The notes under the pieces are model-generated. The model was not told the origin of the DNA. It worked only from the letters and a program-made list of their open reading frames with translations, and ran no database searches. From NCBI GenBank assembly GCA_965544035.1, contig CBEULR010000014.1, positions 1 to 50,589 on the forward strand: 50,589 nucleotides of DNA, given 5' to 3'. Of the stretch, positions 17,130 through 24,660 are shown one piece after another. The translations under genes were made by a program, and so were the position numbers. Origin of the DNA: CBEULR01 sp965544035 (GTDB taxonomy: Bacteria > Bacillota > Desulfotomaculia > Desulfotomaculales > Desulforudaceae). Numbering within the stretch: position 1 is the first letter of the stretch; each line of letters begins with the position of its first letter.

Positions 17130-17477
17130 GTGTCGGAAGAAGTTATGATCAAGGCCGCGGAATTGGGTAGAGCGATTTCAGAGTCCCCTGAAGCACAACT
17201 GGTACGGGAACGCCAGCAGGCTATGTTTAATAATACTAAGACCCTGGAAATGCTCAAAACTTTCCACGGAATGCAGGATATACTCCGCCAGAAGCAGGAG
17301 CAGGGCGAGACAATCACCCCTGAAGAAGAAAAGGCCCTCGAGCAAATGGAACTGAAGCTGCAGGAGAATCGTTTGTATCGGGAGTTTTTTGAAGCCCAGA
17401 ATCAGCTTCAGGAAATGCTCAAAAAGGCTATGCAGATCGTGGTGCAGTACGACAAGGAGCACGGCACTGATCAGTAG
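17130..17477 (+). CDS. YlbF/YmcA family protein
   Basis: A 115-residue, almost entirely helical protein of the YlbF/YmcA (Com_YlbF) family. The pattern IKAAELGRAISESPEAQLVRE at the start and a helical pair ending in QNQLQEMLKKAMQIV is typical. In Bacillus, YlbF, YmcA and YaaT form a complex that affects mRNA processing by RNase Y, competence and sporulation; that role is inferred here. GTG 17130 is preceded by GGGAGG at nine bases. The frame is open 19 codons further up without a site. A strong shared terminator follows. Confidence 0.85.
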   Translation: MSEEVMIKAAELGRAISESPEAQLVRERQQAMFNNTKTLEMLKTFHGMQDILRQKQEQGETITPEEEKALEQMELKLQENRLYREFFEAQNQLQEMLKKAMQIVVQYDKEHGTDQ

Positions 17478-17512
17478 TCGGTGGTTAGTGGTTAGTAGCA
17501 GTAGTTGGTGTT

Positions 17513-17549
17513 AAATAAGGGGTGGTCTCTAAGCGACCACCCCTTATTT
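17513..17549. terminator. Bidirectional intrinsic terminator
   Basis: A perfect 15-base stem (17513-17527 with 17535-17549) with a seven-base loop, ending in TTATTT on the plus strand and its mirror on the other. It separates the YlbF gene from the converging aprA2-aprB2 pair and can serve both. Confidence 0.92.
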
Positions 17550-17584
17550 ACTAGCTTCGCATACCGTGATTCCGGCAGCGATTC

Positions 17585-17926
17585 TTATTCCTCTTCCTCG
17601 TCGTCCCCGGTCAGTGTCTTAATCACAAAACGCTCCACGTGGCCGTCACAGTCGATCAGCGTCCAGGTCACGCTGTGTGTACCCACCAGAGGAATCAGTT
17701 TCCCCGGGAAAAAGGCGATCTGGTACTGCAGCCGGGTTTCGATCGCCTGACGGGGGCAAGCCTTCACACAGTTCATGCAGTCCCAGCAGTCGCCCGGATC
17801 GCGGCATACGGCCTTGCCCATCAATTTGTCGATGGTCATCAGATCACCCGGACAGACCTTCTGGCACAAAGGCTCGCCTTCACTCTGACAACCGTCGCAC
17901 TTATCCGGTATCACCATTGGCGGCAT
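17585..17926 (-). CDS. Second AprB-like ferredoxin, short form
   Basis: A 113-residue paralogue of AprB. All eight cluster cysteines are kept in the same positions (C10, C13, C21, C25; C47, C50, C53, C57), and the beta-sheet part with HSVTWTLI is recognisable. It stops about 38 residues earlier than AprB, in an acidic DDEEEE tail, so it lacks the arm that wraps over AprA in characterised enzymes. ATG 17926 follows a GGGGGG site. It lies 14 bases downstream of the AprA-like gene, the reverse of the aprB-aprA order in the canonical operon. It is presumably the electron-transfer partner of that protein. Substrate unknown. Confidence 0.85.
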   Translation of the reverse strand: MPPMVIPDKCDGCQSEGEPLCQKVCPGDLMTIDKLMGKAVCRDPGDCWDCMNCVKACPRQAIETRLQYQIAFFPGKLIPLVGTHSVTWTLIDCDGHVERFVIKTLTGDDEEEE

Positions 17927-17940
17927 CGCGTGACCCCCCT

Positions 17941-19716
17941 TTATATCGTTTCCTTGGTACGGTCTCCGGGGACGATCTGCTCGTACGGTTCGTGCGTGAA
18001 GGTCAGCTCGTCGGTCTCCGGATCCCATACCGAGGTGATGAAACAATCGTAGCGTTCATTATCGACGTCCGGGTAATCGGTCCGGTTGACGTAACCGGGG
18101 TAGCGGGTTTCCTTCCGGTAGTCGATATGCTCAATAACCAACTGGCAGTTATCCAGCCGGTTGATCACATCCCAGGCTGACTGCAGATCGTGCAGACTGC
18201 GGGCCACCAGGTAACGCAGCTGATCGTGGCGCATCCGCTGGATCAGCTTCCGCGCTATAGCAAGGTAGGTTCCGCTCACGTTAAACCACTTGGAGCGCCC
18301 GCCGCAGTATTCTTCCATAATATACTGCATCCGCGCTTCCATTTCCTTCGGGCTGATCCCCTCCACCACTCTGCCGTTGGTGTACTTTGTACACTTGGCA
18401 AAACGATCAAGCGGCTCGAAGGTTCTGGCTTCAAGCCGGTCGATCTCATCCGGGTCGAGCGGCAGCAGATCGGCCCCGGTGTCGTTGATGTACTGCACCA
18501 TCGACCGGGCCGCCAGACGCCCGCAAGTCCAGCTGCCCGAGATAAACCGTGAAGGAGCGGCACCCAGCGCGTCACCCGAAACGAACAGCCGTTCCACGGT
18601 GGTCATCCGGGATGTTCCGATCGTCCAGGCGCCGCATAAGCCGGCGTGGGCACCGACCAGCGCCGGATCGGCGGCATCAATTTCCACCGGTTCCTTCGCG
18701 GGGTTAATACCGTTGCAGGCCCAATAGAGCACCAGCCCCGGGGCCATATCCAGGTACTGCTGCTTCAGGCCTTCCACCCGCTCCGGATCACCGCGCAGGG
18801 TATCCATAACCACCGGTCCCCGGTGGTTCAAGATCTCCCGGGCCAAAGCCCAGGCCCTGACCGGTGTGGGCGCCGTATGCCCGCCCAGTTTCACGTATTC
18901 GGGACGTTCACGCATAAAGGCTTCTCCCAAGGCGTTGACCATCGGGGCGCCCATCCCGATAGCCAGCGTTCCGGTCGGACTGAAGGTATCCTTGGTGCGG
19001 ATGGCCACCAGGCGGTGGTCAAAACCGACCATTTTGGCTCCGGCACGCTTACTCATCGCGTAGGCGGCACCCGCATTGAACGGGAAGTACCATGTTCTAT
19101 GGTGCGCATCACCCTGCAGCCGCGGACGCCATAAACCGGCACAACCGCCGGAAGACAGGAGTACGGTCTTGCCGCGGGCAATGTAAAACTTCCCGTCACG
19201 CACGCCGAAACCGACGCATCCGGCCACCTTCCCGTCCACTTTGATCAGTTCGGTGACAAAAACCCGGTTGTAAATCTCGGCACCGGCCTGCTCGGCCATA
19301 CTTGCCGTAATCGGTTTGAGCAGAGAACCGTTGATTTCAATATTCCACTTTCCGCGGTTGAGATAGCGCCCGTCAGGTTTCTTCTTGATGGGCAGTCCCT
19401 GCTGTTCCATAAGGGCTACCGTCTCATTAACCACTTCCGCGACGCTGAGGATGATGTCTTCACGGACAGGAGCACCGCACATGTCATACCTGACGTAAGC
19501 CACGTAGTCCTCGGGCGTACCCTGATTCAGGTACATATTCAGCGCGTTCATCCCGGCTGAAAGACAGCCGCTGTTGCGGATGTAGGCCCTCTCCAGGATC
19601 ACGATTTTCAAATCCGGGCCCCCGCGTTGGCGGGCTTCCCAAGCCGCCAGACAACCGGCGGTGCCGCCGCCGATGATAACAATATCGGCATCAATGTAAA
19701 CCCTTTCTCTCGCCAC
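17941..19716 (-). CDS. Second, divergent AprA-like flavoprotein
   Basis: A 591-residue FAD protein clearly related to AprA: dinucleotide fold VIIGGGTAGCLAAW, NSGCLSAGMNALNMYL, and W209 and R240, exactly 31 apart as in the canonical copy, plus H357 in VGAHAGLCGAW. The Glu in LRESGRW of AprA is absent (LNRGKW), and the downstream INGES reads INGSL. The lid region differs (MGAPMVNALGEAFM). The start is GTG 19716 after GAGGAGGGG. There are no qmo or sat genes beside it; lgt lies upstream. It could be an APS reductase isoenzyme, a sulfite-oxidising type, or an enzyme for another substrate. Family membership is secure; function is not. Confidence 0.85.
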   Translation of the reverse strand: MARERVYIDADIVIIGGGTAGCLAAWEARQRGGPDLKIVILERAYIRNSGCLSAGMNALNMYLNQGTPEDYVAYVRYDMCGAPVREDIILSVAEVVNETVALMEQQGLPIKKKPDGRYLNRGKWNIEINGSLLKPITASMAEQAGAEIYNRVFVTELIKVDGKVAGCVGFGVRDGKFYIARGKTVLLSSGGCAGLWRPRLQGDAHHRTWYFPFNAGAAYAMSKRAGAKMVGFDHRLVAIRTKDTFSPTGTLAIGMGAPMVNALGEAFMRERPEYVKLGGHTAPTPVRAWALAREILNHRGPVVMDTLRGDPERVEGLKQQYLDMAPGLVLYWACNGINPAKEPVEIDAADPALVGAHAGLCGAWTIGTSRMTTVERLFVSGDALGAAPSRFISGSWTCGRLAARSMVQYINDTGADLLPLDPDEIDRLEARTFEPLDRFAKCTKYTNGRVVEGISPKEMEARMQYIMEEYCGGRSKWFNVSGTYLAIARKLIQRMRHDQLRYLVARSLHDLQSAWDVINRLDNCQLVIEHIDYRKETRYPGYVNRTDYPDVDNERYDCFITSVWDPETDELTFTHEPYEQIVPGDRTKETI

Positions 19717-19847
19717 AATCTTCCCCTCCTCTGCTCAAACTTGCCAAAGCTCCACGATTGATCCCATAAAGTCAAAAATGTATGGTTCTTCTACGGTTAA
19801 CAGATTCTTTACAACTTCAACAAATCCCCGGCGATTCCTGCCGGGAA

Positions 19848-20591
19848 TCACGGGTTAACGTTGCGTTTCGGAACACGCCAGAGGGCAAACAGGGATAGAG
19901 CGATAACGGTAAGACTGACCGCCTGCCCCAGGGTCAGGCCTTCAAGGCCGGAGGGCGGAGAAGTCCGCCAGAAATCGATGATGAAGCGGTAGGCGCTGTA
20001 GAGGATCAGGTACATCAGCATCAGATAGCCGTCAAAGGGTTTTCGCCCCCGAATCACCCATAAGAACAGGAAAATAAGCACACCGAAACCGGCAGAGTAG
20101 AGCTGGGTTGGATGACGAACCACTTCGTCAAAGGGGAAGGCGACCCCCCACCACCCTGCCGTAGGCAGACCGTAACAGCAGCCGTTGAGAAAACAGCCGA
20201 TCCGCCCGAACGGGTAACCGGCGGCCACCCCGAGGGCCAGAAGGTCACCGAGCGCGGTGAGACGGATCCGCCTGCGCCGGGTAAACCAGATCACCACCAG
20301 CAGGCACAGGCCGAGGGCGCCAAAGAAGGAGAGTCCACCCTCCCATACCTGCAGTATCGCCCAGGGGTTGTCCACATACCGCTCCCACTCGATGGCGACG
20401 TAGGCCAGCCGACTGCCCGCAACCCCGGCCACCACCATGTAGAGGGCCAGATCGAGGATCATATCAGGGTTGTAATCAATTCTGCGGGCCTCGCGCATCA
20501 CCACGGCGATGCCCACAATTACGCCCACGGCCACAAAGAAGCCGTAGGCCATTACCGGAAACGGGCCGACGTTAAATAGTACCGGATACAA
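19848..20591 (-). CDS. lgt: Prolipoprotein diacylglyceryl transferase
   Basis: A 247-residue membrane enzyme that attaches diacylglycerol to the lipobox cysteine of prolipoproteins. The signature GRIGCFLNGCCYG and HPTQLYSA are present, with about seven hydrophobic helices and the N-terminus LYPVLFNVGPFPVMAYG usual for Lgt. TTG 20591 is chosen: AGGTGG lies about nine bases upstream and it falls directly after the mog stop. The longer frame would overlap mog by 44 bases. Last gene of the moaC-MOSC-mog-lgt run. Confidence 0.92.
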   Translation of the reverse strand: MYPVLFNVGPFPVMAYGFFVAVGVIVGIAVVMREARRIDYNPDMILDLALYMVVAGVAGSRLAYVAIEWERYVDNPWAILQVWEGGLSFFGALGLCLLVVIWFTRRRRIRLTALGDLLALGVAAGYPFGRIGCFLNGCCYGLPTAGWWGVAFPFDEVVRHPTQLYSAGFGVLIFLFLWVIRGRKPFDGYLMLMYLILYSAYRFIIDFWRTSPPSGLEGLTLGQAVSLTVIALSLFALWRVPKRNVNP

Positions 20592-20592
20592 A

Positions 20593-21096
20593 TCAGCATT
20601 CCACCTTGAACCGCTGGGCACACTCACCGGCACCACCGGTGAGCATTTCGAGCCCGTGCGGCAGCATCGGCATTATCGCCTCCAGGCATTCCCCGGCCCC
20701 CTTCGGGCTGCCCGGCAGGTTGACGATCAGGGTGCGTTTGCGGATCCCGGCCACCGCTCTGCTCAGATAGGCCCGGGGTGTTACTTTGGCGGTCTCCATA
20801 CGCATCGCCTCGGGCAGCCCGGGAACCTGACGCTCGACCACGGCCAGGGTGGCCTCGGGCGTGTTGTCCCGGGGAGCAAACCCCGTACCCCCCGTTGTAA
20901 GCACCAGGTCCACCGGCAGGTCGCAGAGATCGACGAGAGCCTCAATAATCACCTCGACGTCGTCCGGAACAATAGACCGTGCCGTTACTTCCCAACCCTG
21001 CTCCCTAATCATGTCGGTCAGTACTCTTCCGGCTTCGTCCACCCGCTGGCCGCGGGCACCCTTATCACTAACCGTAACAATGGCAACTTTATACAT
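20593..21096 (-). CDS. mog: Molybdopterin adenylyltransferase / MoaB-Mog family protein
   Basis: A 167-residue MogA/MoaB-fold protein that adenylylates molybdopterin before metal insertion. The MPT-binding motif TTGGTGFAPRD and the LPGSPKG loop are intact. It overlaps the MOSC gene start/stop by one base and is followed directly by lgt. Together with moaC and the MOSC gene it forms a small molybdenum (or tungsten) cofactor cluster. Mog and MoaB cannot be told apart by sequence alone. Confidence 0.88.
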   Translation of the reverse strand: MYKVAIVTVSDKGARGQRVDEAGRVLTDMIREQGWEVTARSIVPDDVEVIIEALVDLCDLPVDLVLTTGGTGFAPRDNTPEATLAVVERQVPGLPEAMRMETAKVTPRAYLSRAVAGIRKRTLIVNLPGSPKGAGECLEAIMPMLPHGLEMLTGGAGECAQRFKVEC

Positions 21097-21533
21097 CAGT
21101 TTATCACCTTAACAGGGTCGCCCACTCGGACTTTCCCGCTCTTGACCACTTTCACAAATATTCCTTCACGCGGCATGATACAGTCCCCGACCTGCTTGAA
21201 CACGGCACATCCGACGTGACACTTTTTGCCGATTTGGGACACCTCGCCGACCACCTCATCCCCGATCTGCAGCAGCGTACCTATAGGCAGCGTATGCAGT
21301 TCGATTCCACGGGTGGTCAGATTCTCGGCGAAATCCCCGGGTCCTACCGCCAGCCCCTTGGCCCGCATTTTTTCGATGCTCTCGATCGCCAGCAGGCTGA
21401 CCTGACGGTGCCAGGGACCGGCGTGGGCATCGCCCTTGATCCCGTATCCCGCCTCAAAGACGGCTTCTCCGATGTTTTCCTTGCGTACTCCCTTGGTTTT
21501 ACTGGTACAAACGGCTACAACGGTTGCCGCCAC
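21096..21533 (-). CDS. MOSC domain protein
   Basis: A 145-residue stand-alone MOSC domain (molybdenum cofactor sulfurase C-terminal type). It has HAGPWHRQVSLLA, GDFAENLTTRGI and the conserved cysteine in KKCHVGCAVF. MOSC proteins handle sulfur on molybdenum cofactor or bind it as carriers. GTG 21533 is chosen because GGGAGGGGGAGG lies just upstream; it overlaps moaC by 19 bases, so the two are coupled. Confidence 0.85.
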   Translation of the reverse strand: MAATVVAVCTSKTKGVRKENIGEAVFEAGYGIKGDAHAGPWHRQVSLLAIESIEKMRAKGLAVGPGDFAENLTTRGIELHTLPIGTLLQIGDEVVGEVSQIGKKCHVGCAVFKQVGDCIMPREGIFVKVVKSGKVRVGDPVKVIN

Positions 21534-22018
21534 TCGGCCTCCCCCTCCCTGACAAAGTGTCCGCTGCACCCACCCGACTTCTCGACCAGCCGGATGTCGC
21601 CGATCACCATTCCCCGGTCCACGGCTTTGCACATATCGTAAATGGTTAGTCCCGCCACGCTTACCGCGGTCAGGGCCTCCATTTCAACTCCTGTTTGTCC
21701 CGCGGTCTTCACCCGGGCCTCAATCTCCAGCACACCTTCGGTACCCGGTACATTGAAGTCCACGTTGACTGAAGTCAGCATCAGCGGATGACACAGCGGA
21801 ATCAGCCGCGAAGTCTCCTTGGCCGCCATAATCCCGGCCGTGCGTGCCACCGCCAGAACCTCGCCCTTGGCAAGACCGCCGGAGAGAATGCGCGCCACCG
21901 TTTCCGGATGCATGCGCACCGTACCGCGGGCCACTGCTTCCCGGACGGTCACCGCCTTTTGCGTGACCTCCACCATCTTCACCCGACCGCGTTCATCCAG
22001 ATGCGTAAACTCAGCCAC
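21515..22018 (-). CDS. moaC: Cyclic pyranopterin monophosphate synthase
   Basis: A 167-residue MoaC that, with MoaA, turns GTP into cyclic pyranopterin monophosphate, the first molybdopterin intermediate. The family motifs IPLCHPL, KTGVEMEAL-like (QTGVEMEALTAVSVAGLTIYDMCKA is split here by position 118-142) and the C-terminal KSGG are visible. GTG 22018 gives a length close to the family's 158-162 residues. The open frame runs 17 codons further up into a spacer of heptad repeats. It is first in a run of moaC, MOSC, mog and lgt. Confidence 0.9.
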   Translation of the reverse strand: MAEFTHLDERGRVKMVEVTQKAVTVREAVARGTVRMHPETVARILSGGLAKGEVLAVARTAGIMAAKETSRLIPLCHPLMLTSVNVDFNVPGTEGVLEIEARVKTAGQTGVEMEALTAVSVAGLTIYDMCKAVDRGMVIGDIRLVEKSGGCSGHFVREGEAEWRQPL

Positions 22019-22046
22019 CGCCGCCTCACACCTCTTTCGCTTACTC

Positions 22047-22415
22047 CCTCTGCTCTTCTCACCTCTCACCTCTCACCTTACACATCCCATATGGGTGTAT
22101 TCCTCCCGACTATACCACAGGTGCGGAATCACCGCAAAAACCATTGATCCGCCTCCCCCCGGCATTTTCAACCACAAGCCGGACGGATTCGAGAATTATT
22201 ACCTAAGTATTCGGTGCCTTTACGGTGACTCCTGCTGAATACAGAGGTCAGAAGCCGGAAGTCAGAGGTCGGAAACAGAGGAAGGAATGCGCGGGGCGCA
22301 TTCTACAAATAAGAAGTTCCGGATGACCCCGGAACCGAATGAAGATGATCCCGCATAGAAAACCGGTCATCGGTGAAAATATAGATAGCAAATCAATACA
22401 ACAGGAGGCGCAATA
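22047..22415. repeat. Gene-free spacer with heptad arrays and a hairpin repeat
   Basis: About 370 bases without a gene. CTCACCT-type heptads repeat at 22047-22086 just before moaC. At 22242-22304 a run of degenerate GGAAGTC/CAGAGGT heptads leads into a hairpin (GAATGCGC-3-GCGCATTC); this block recurs in inverted orientation at 24548-24620. The promoter of the next gene must also lie here but no clear one was seen. Confidence 0.65.
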
Positions 22416-22703
22416 ATGCACACACTGAGTCATCTGCAAGAAGCACTGCGCCAGAAGGAACAGGCTCTGGTGCAGTATGTCCGGTATATGCGGGAATCCC
22501 AGGACAGCCAAAACCCGGAAATGGCCGCGCTTTTCGCCGACTTGGCAAAGGCCGAGGAAAAGCACATCGCCGTGGTCCGGGATCAGGTAGCCAAGCTCTC
22601 GGGCAGTATGGATATGCTCAACAAGTACGAGGATGTCAACCAATACAACTCACAGCACTCTACGTACTCACGCGGCTCTGAAGAGCAGTATGCCGTCGAA
22701 TAG
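22416..22703 (+). CDS. Small ferritin-like helical protein
   Basis: A 95-residue protein with two long helices resembling half of a ferritin-like bundle: EALRQKEQALVQYVRYM and LFADLAKAEEKHIAVVRDQ, the latter with an E-x2-H metal-type motif (AEEKH). The C-terminal 30 residues are polar and probably disordered (YNSQHSTYSRGSEEQY). An AGGAGG site sits seven bases upstream of the ATG. It lies just upstream of the Spy-like gene. It could bind iron as a dimer or be a structural spore protein; neither is shown. Confidence 0.65.
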   Translation: MHTLSHLQEALRQKEQALVQYVRYMRESQDSQNPEMAALFADLAKAEEKHIAVVRDQVAKLSGSMDMLNKYEDVNQYNSQHSTYSRGSEEQYAVE

Positions 22704-22792
22704 CATAGCGACAAACAACAATACCTGTGGGATAACAGCTATCGCCGGATTATTCGGTTGATCTGAATTGTAAGAAACAAGGAGGTGGCTAT

Positions 22793-23269
22793 ATGCGCAG
22801 AATCATTATCCTCCTGGCCGCACTAATCGTCTTCGGTATGGTGCAGACCGCTTCGGCCGTCTATGGCGTCGGGTTCGGAAAAGGGCTGATCAACAATCCC
22901 GTCAACATGGTTGACGAGCTGAAGCTCAGCGAAGAGCAGGCCGCGAAGATACGGGAAATCAATGAGGCCAAGTTCAAAGAAATGTCCGCCCTGCAGGACA
23001 AACAGCGGCAGGCCGTTTTCGAACTTAAGCAGCAGCGGTTTACGCCCGGCGTGAAACAGGAGCAACTCCAGGCGAAGGTCGACGAGATTAGGGAACTGCA
23101 GCAGCAGCGGCAGGACGTGCTGAAGGATTACCAGGAACAGTTGCGCAGCGTCCTCACCGAGGAGCAACTGAAGCGGTGGTCGGAGATTTGTCCGCGTCCG
23201 GACGGACCGCAGGCCGGGCCGAAGGGAGGCCGCGGACCGGGCAACAGCGCGGGCAGTAGTGGAAGGTAG
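22793..23269 (+). CDS. Spy/CpxP-like exported protein
   Basis: A 158-residue exported protein: signal peptide (about 1-22, ending ASA), then a helical LTxxQ-type region (LKLSEEQAAKIREINEAKF; SVLTEEQLKRW) and a glycine-rich tail. This matches the Spy/CpxP family of periplasmic chaperones and metal-stress proteins. Finding it in a Gram-positive suggests a surface-located or loosely bound chaperone. AAGGAGGTGG precedes the ATG. The converging ArsR-type gene behind it may reflect metal or thiol stress. Confidence 0.75.
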   Translation: MRRIIILLAALIVFGMVQTASAVYGVGFGKGLINNPVNMVDELKLSEEQAAKIREINEAKFKEMSALQDKQRQAVFELKQQRFTPGVKQEQLQAKVDEIRELQQQRQDVLKDYQEQLRSVLTEEQLKRWSEICPRPDGPQAGPKGGRGPGNSAGSSGR

Positions 23270-23295
23270 GCGCCGAAAACAGCATAAAACCGAAC

Positions 23296-23323
23296 CAGGG
23301 TCGCGGGCCGGACCGCGGCCCTG
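23296..23323. terminator. Convergent terminator
   Basis: CAGGGTCGCGG pairs with CCGCGGCCCTG (one wobble) around a six-base loop, followed on the plus strand by TTATAATT. It lies between the converging Spy-like and ArsR genes. Confidence 0.75.
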
Positions 23324-23331
23324 TTATAATT

Positions 23332-23667
23332 CTACGGTGCATCCGCCCCGCTTGGTCCGGCGAGCATCGCCAGACGCTCCCGGGCCTGCTCGAGCAGCAT
23401 CCGGCGCGCATCATCGAGAATCGCAAATACGGCCTCCTGCCGCACCCAGTACATCATCTTCATGCCGTCCTTGCGTGATCCCAGAATACCCGCCTTCTTC
23501 AGTACGCCCAGGTGCTGTGAAACGTTGGACTGCTCCAGTTCCAGCTCGGCCATGATCTCACACACGCACCGTTCGCCGCTGCGCAGGCCCTCGATAATCC
23601 GGATGCGGGTTGGGTGTCCGATCGCCTTGAATAGGTCCGCTTGAAGAATCCAGATATCCTGGATCAT
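23332..23667 (-). CDS. ArsR family metal/metalloid-responsive repressor
   Basis: A 111-residue winged-helix repressor of the ArsR/SmtB family. The recognition helix is SNVSQHLGVLKKAG, and C34-V-C36 (ERCVCEI) is the thiol pair that binds As(III)/Sb(III) in classical ArsR. ATG 23667 follows GAGGTG. Upstream, an AT-rich imperfect palindrome around 23709-23737 is a plausible operator for autoregulation. No arsenic efflux genes are beside it, so its targets may be the Spy-like gene or elsewhere. Confidence 0.85.
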   Translation of the reverse strand: MIQDIWILQADLFKAIGHPTRIRIIEGLRSGERCVCEIMAELELEQSNVSQHLGVLKKAGILGSRKDGMKMMYWVRQEAVFAILDDARRMLLEQARERLAMLAGPSGADAP

Positions 23668-23753
23668 TTCACACACCTCAGTCCAAAATCAAAAACTAGA
23701 ACGGGATGAATATATTTTAGGATATTCTAATATTTAGTCTACCTTTCTTTCCG

Positions 23754-23785
23754 AAAAAAACAAGCAGCTCGAAGGCTGCTACTTG
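23754..23785 (-). terminator. Terminator of the DUF2179 gene
   Basis: On the minus strand AGCAGC pairs with GCTGCT around a six-base loop, then a TTG and seven Ts follow. The hairpin begins within the last codons of the gene and its stop codon lies in the stem. Confidence 0.8.
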
Positions 23786-24330
23786 CCGGGAATAACGCGT
23801 CTCGGCGGGAACACACCGCCGTGGATCGAGCGCGCATCGGTAATGTTGAAGAAAATGCACGGATCACACTGGTTCAGAATCCGGCTCACCCGCGGCAGAT
23901 CCTTCCGTTTAAGCATAACGTACAGGATCTTGCGCGGCCCGTCCCGGCCCTCGCCGGTGACGACGGTGACCCCGAAGCCTTCCTCCCGCAGTTTGGCGGT
24001 CAGTTCGGATACCAGTTCAAGCGGCGGGAACACCTGCAGCGAGAGAAAGCCCATGGCCAGCCTTTCCTCAATCATGCTGCCGATGAAGTTCCCGGTGGCG
24101 AAACCGGCGGCATAAGCCAGTATCTTGCCCGGATCGGTCAGACCGTCCTGCAAGACGAAGTTCAAGACCAAGATAAAGATGCAGACCTCGACGAAGCCGA
24201 CCAAAGCCGCCCAACCCTTACGCCCCCGGGTCAGCAGGAGCACACGCAGTACGTCCAGCGACATATCGCCGACCCTGGCAACAAAAATCAATAGATAGCC
24301 CAGCAGCAGGCCGACCCAACCGGCGTCCAT
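23779..24330 (-). CDS. UPF0316/DUF5698-DUF2179 membrane protein
   Basis: A 183-residue protein with three to four N-terminal membrane helices (LLLGYLLIFVARVGDMSLDVLR; VEVCIFILVLNFVL) and a C-terminal soluble DUF2179 domain (about 105-183: GFGVTVVTGEGRDGPRKILYVMLKRKDLP). This layout defines the UPF0316 family. DUF2179 domains are suspected to bind small ligands. ATG 24330 follows GAGGTGGGGG. A strong promoter lies about 95 bases upstream, with a hairpin followed by TTTT in the leader, so expression may be attenuated. Confidence 0.85.
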   Translation of the reverse strand: MDAGWVGLLLGYLLIFVARVGDMSLDVLRVLLLTRGRKGWAALVGFVEVCIFILVLNFVLQDGLTDPGKILAYAAGFATGNFIGSMIEERLAMGFLSLQVFPPLELVSELTAKLREEGFGVTVVTGEGRDGPRKILYVMLKRKDLPRVSRILNQCDPCIFFNITDARSIHGGVFPPRRVIPGK

Positions 24331-24349
24331 AACCCCCACCTCACACTAA

Positions 24350-24371
24350 AAGGCCGCCTTCCGGCCGCCTT
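24350..24371 (-). terminator. Leader hairpin with short U-run, candidate attenuator of the DUF2179 gene
   Basis: On the minus strand AAGGCGGCC pairs across a four-base loop with GGCGGCCTT (one mismatch), followed by TTTTAG, between the promoter and the start codon of the UPF0316 gene. It may be an attenuator. No known riboswitch was recognised in the short leader. Confidence 0.45.
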
Positions 24372-24421
24372 ACAAGATAGACTAAGCCTTTGAGATATTA
24401 TTGAAGCTTTACACGTCTAGT

Positions 24422-24449
24422 ATTATAGAATACGGGTATGAAAAGTCAA
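24422..24449 (-). promoter_or_regulatory. Sigma-A promoter for the DUF2179 gene
   Basis: TTGACT (24444-24449), a 16-base spacer and a perfect TATAAT (24422-24427) on the minus strand, about 95 bases upstream of the UPF0316 start codon. Confidence 0.75.
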
Positions 24450-24547
24450 CAGTCTCGGTGGTGATGGCAGTAAAGGAAACCTGCCTGCTACTGGCTGCTA
24501 CCTCAGAATAGTTCAATACTCCAGTGGCATCCTCGTTCAGTTACTTC

Positions 24548-24655
24548 CGGAATGCGCTCCGCGCATTCCTTCCTCTGCTTCCGACCTCTGACTTCCGACT
24601 TCCGACTTCCGAGTCCGGTTCTTGGCTCCTGACTCCTGGCTCCTGACTCCTGACC
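24548..24655. repeat. Heptad repeat array with hairpin
   Basis: About eleven 7-bp units of the types CTTCCGA and CTCCTGA run from 24578 to 24655 in the spacer between two genes. A hairpin (GGAATGCGC-3-GCGCATTCC) at 24549-24569 precedes them. The block from the hairpin through the first heptads is an inverted copy of 22242-22304. Confidence 0.85.
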
Positions 24656-24660
24656 TTTCT

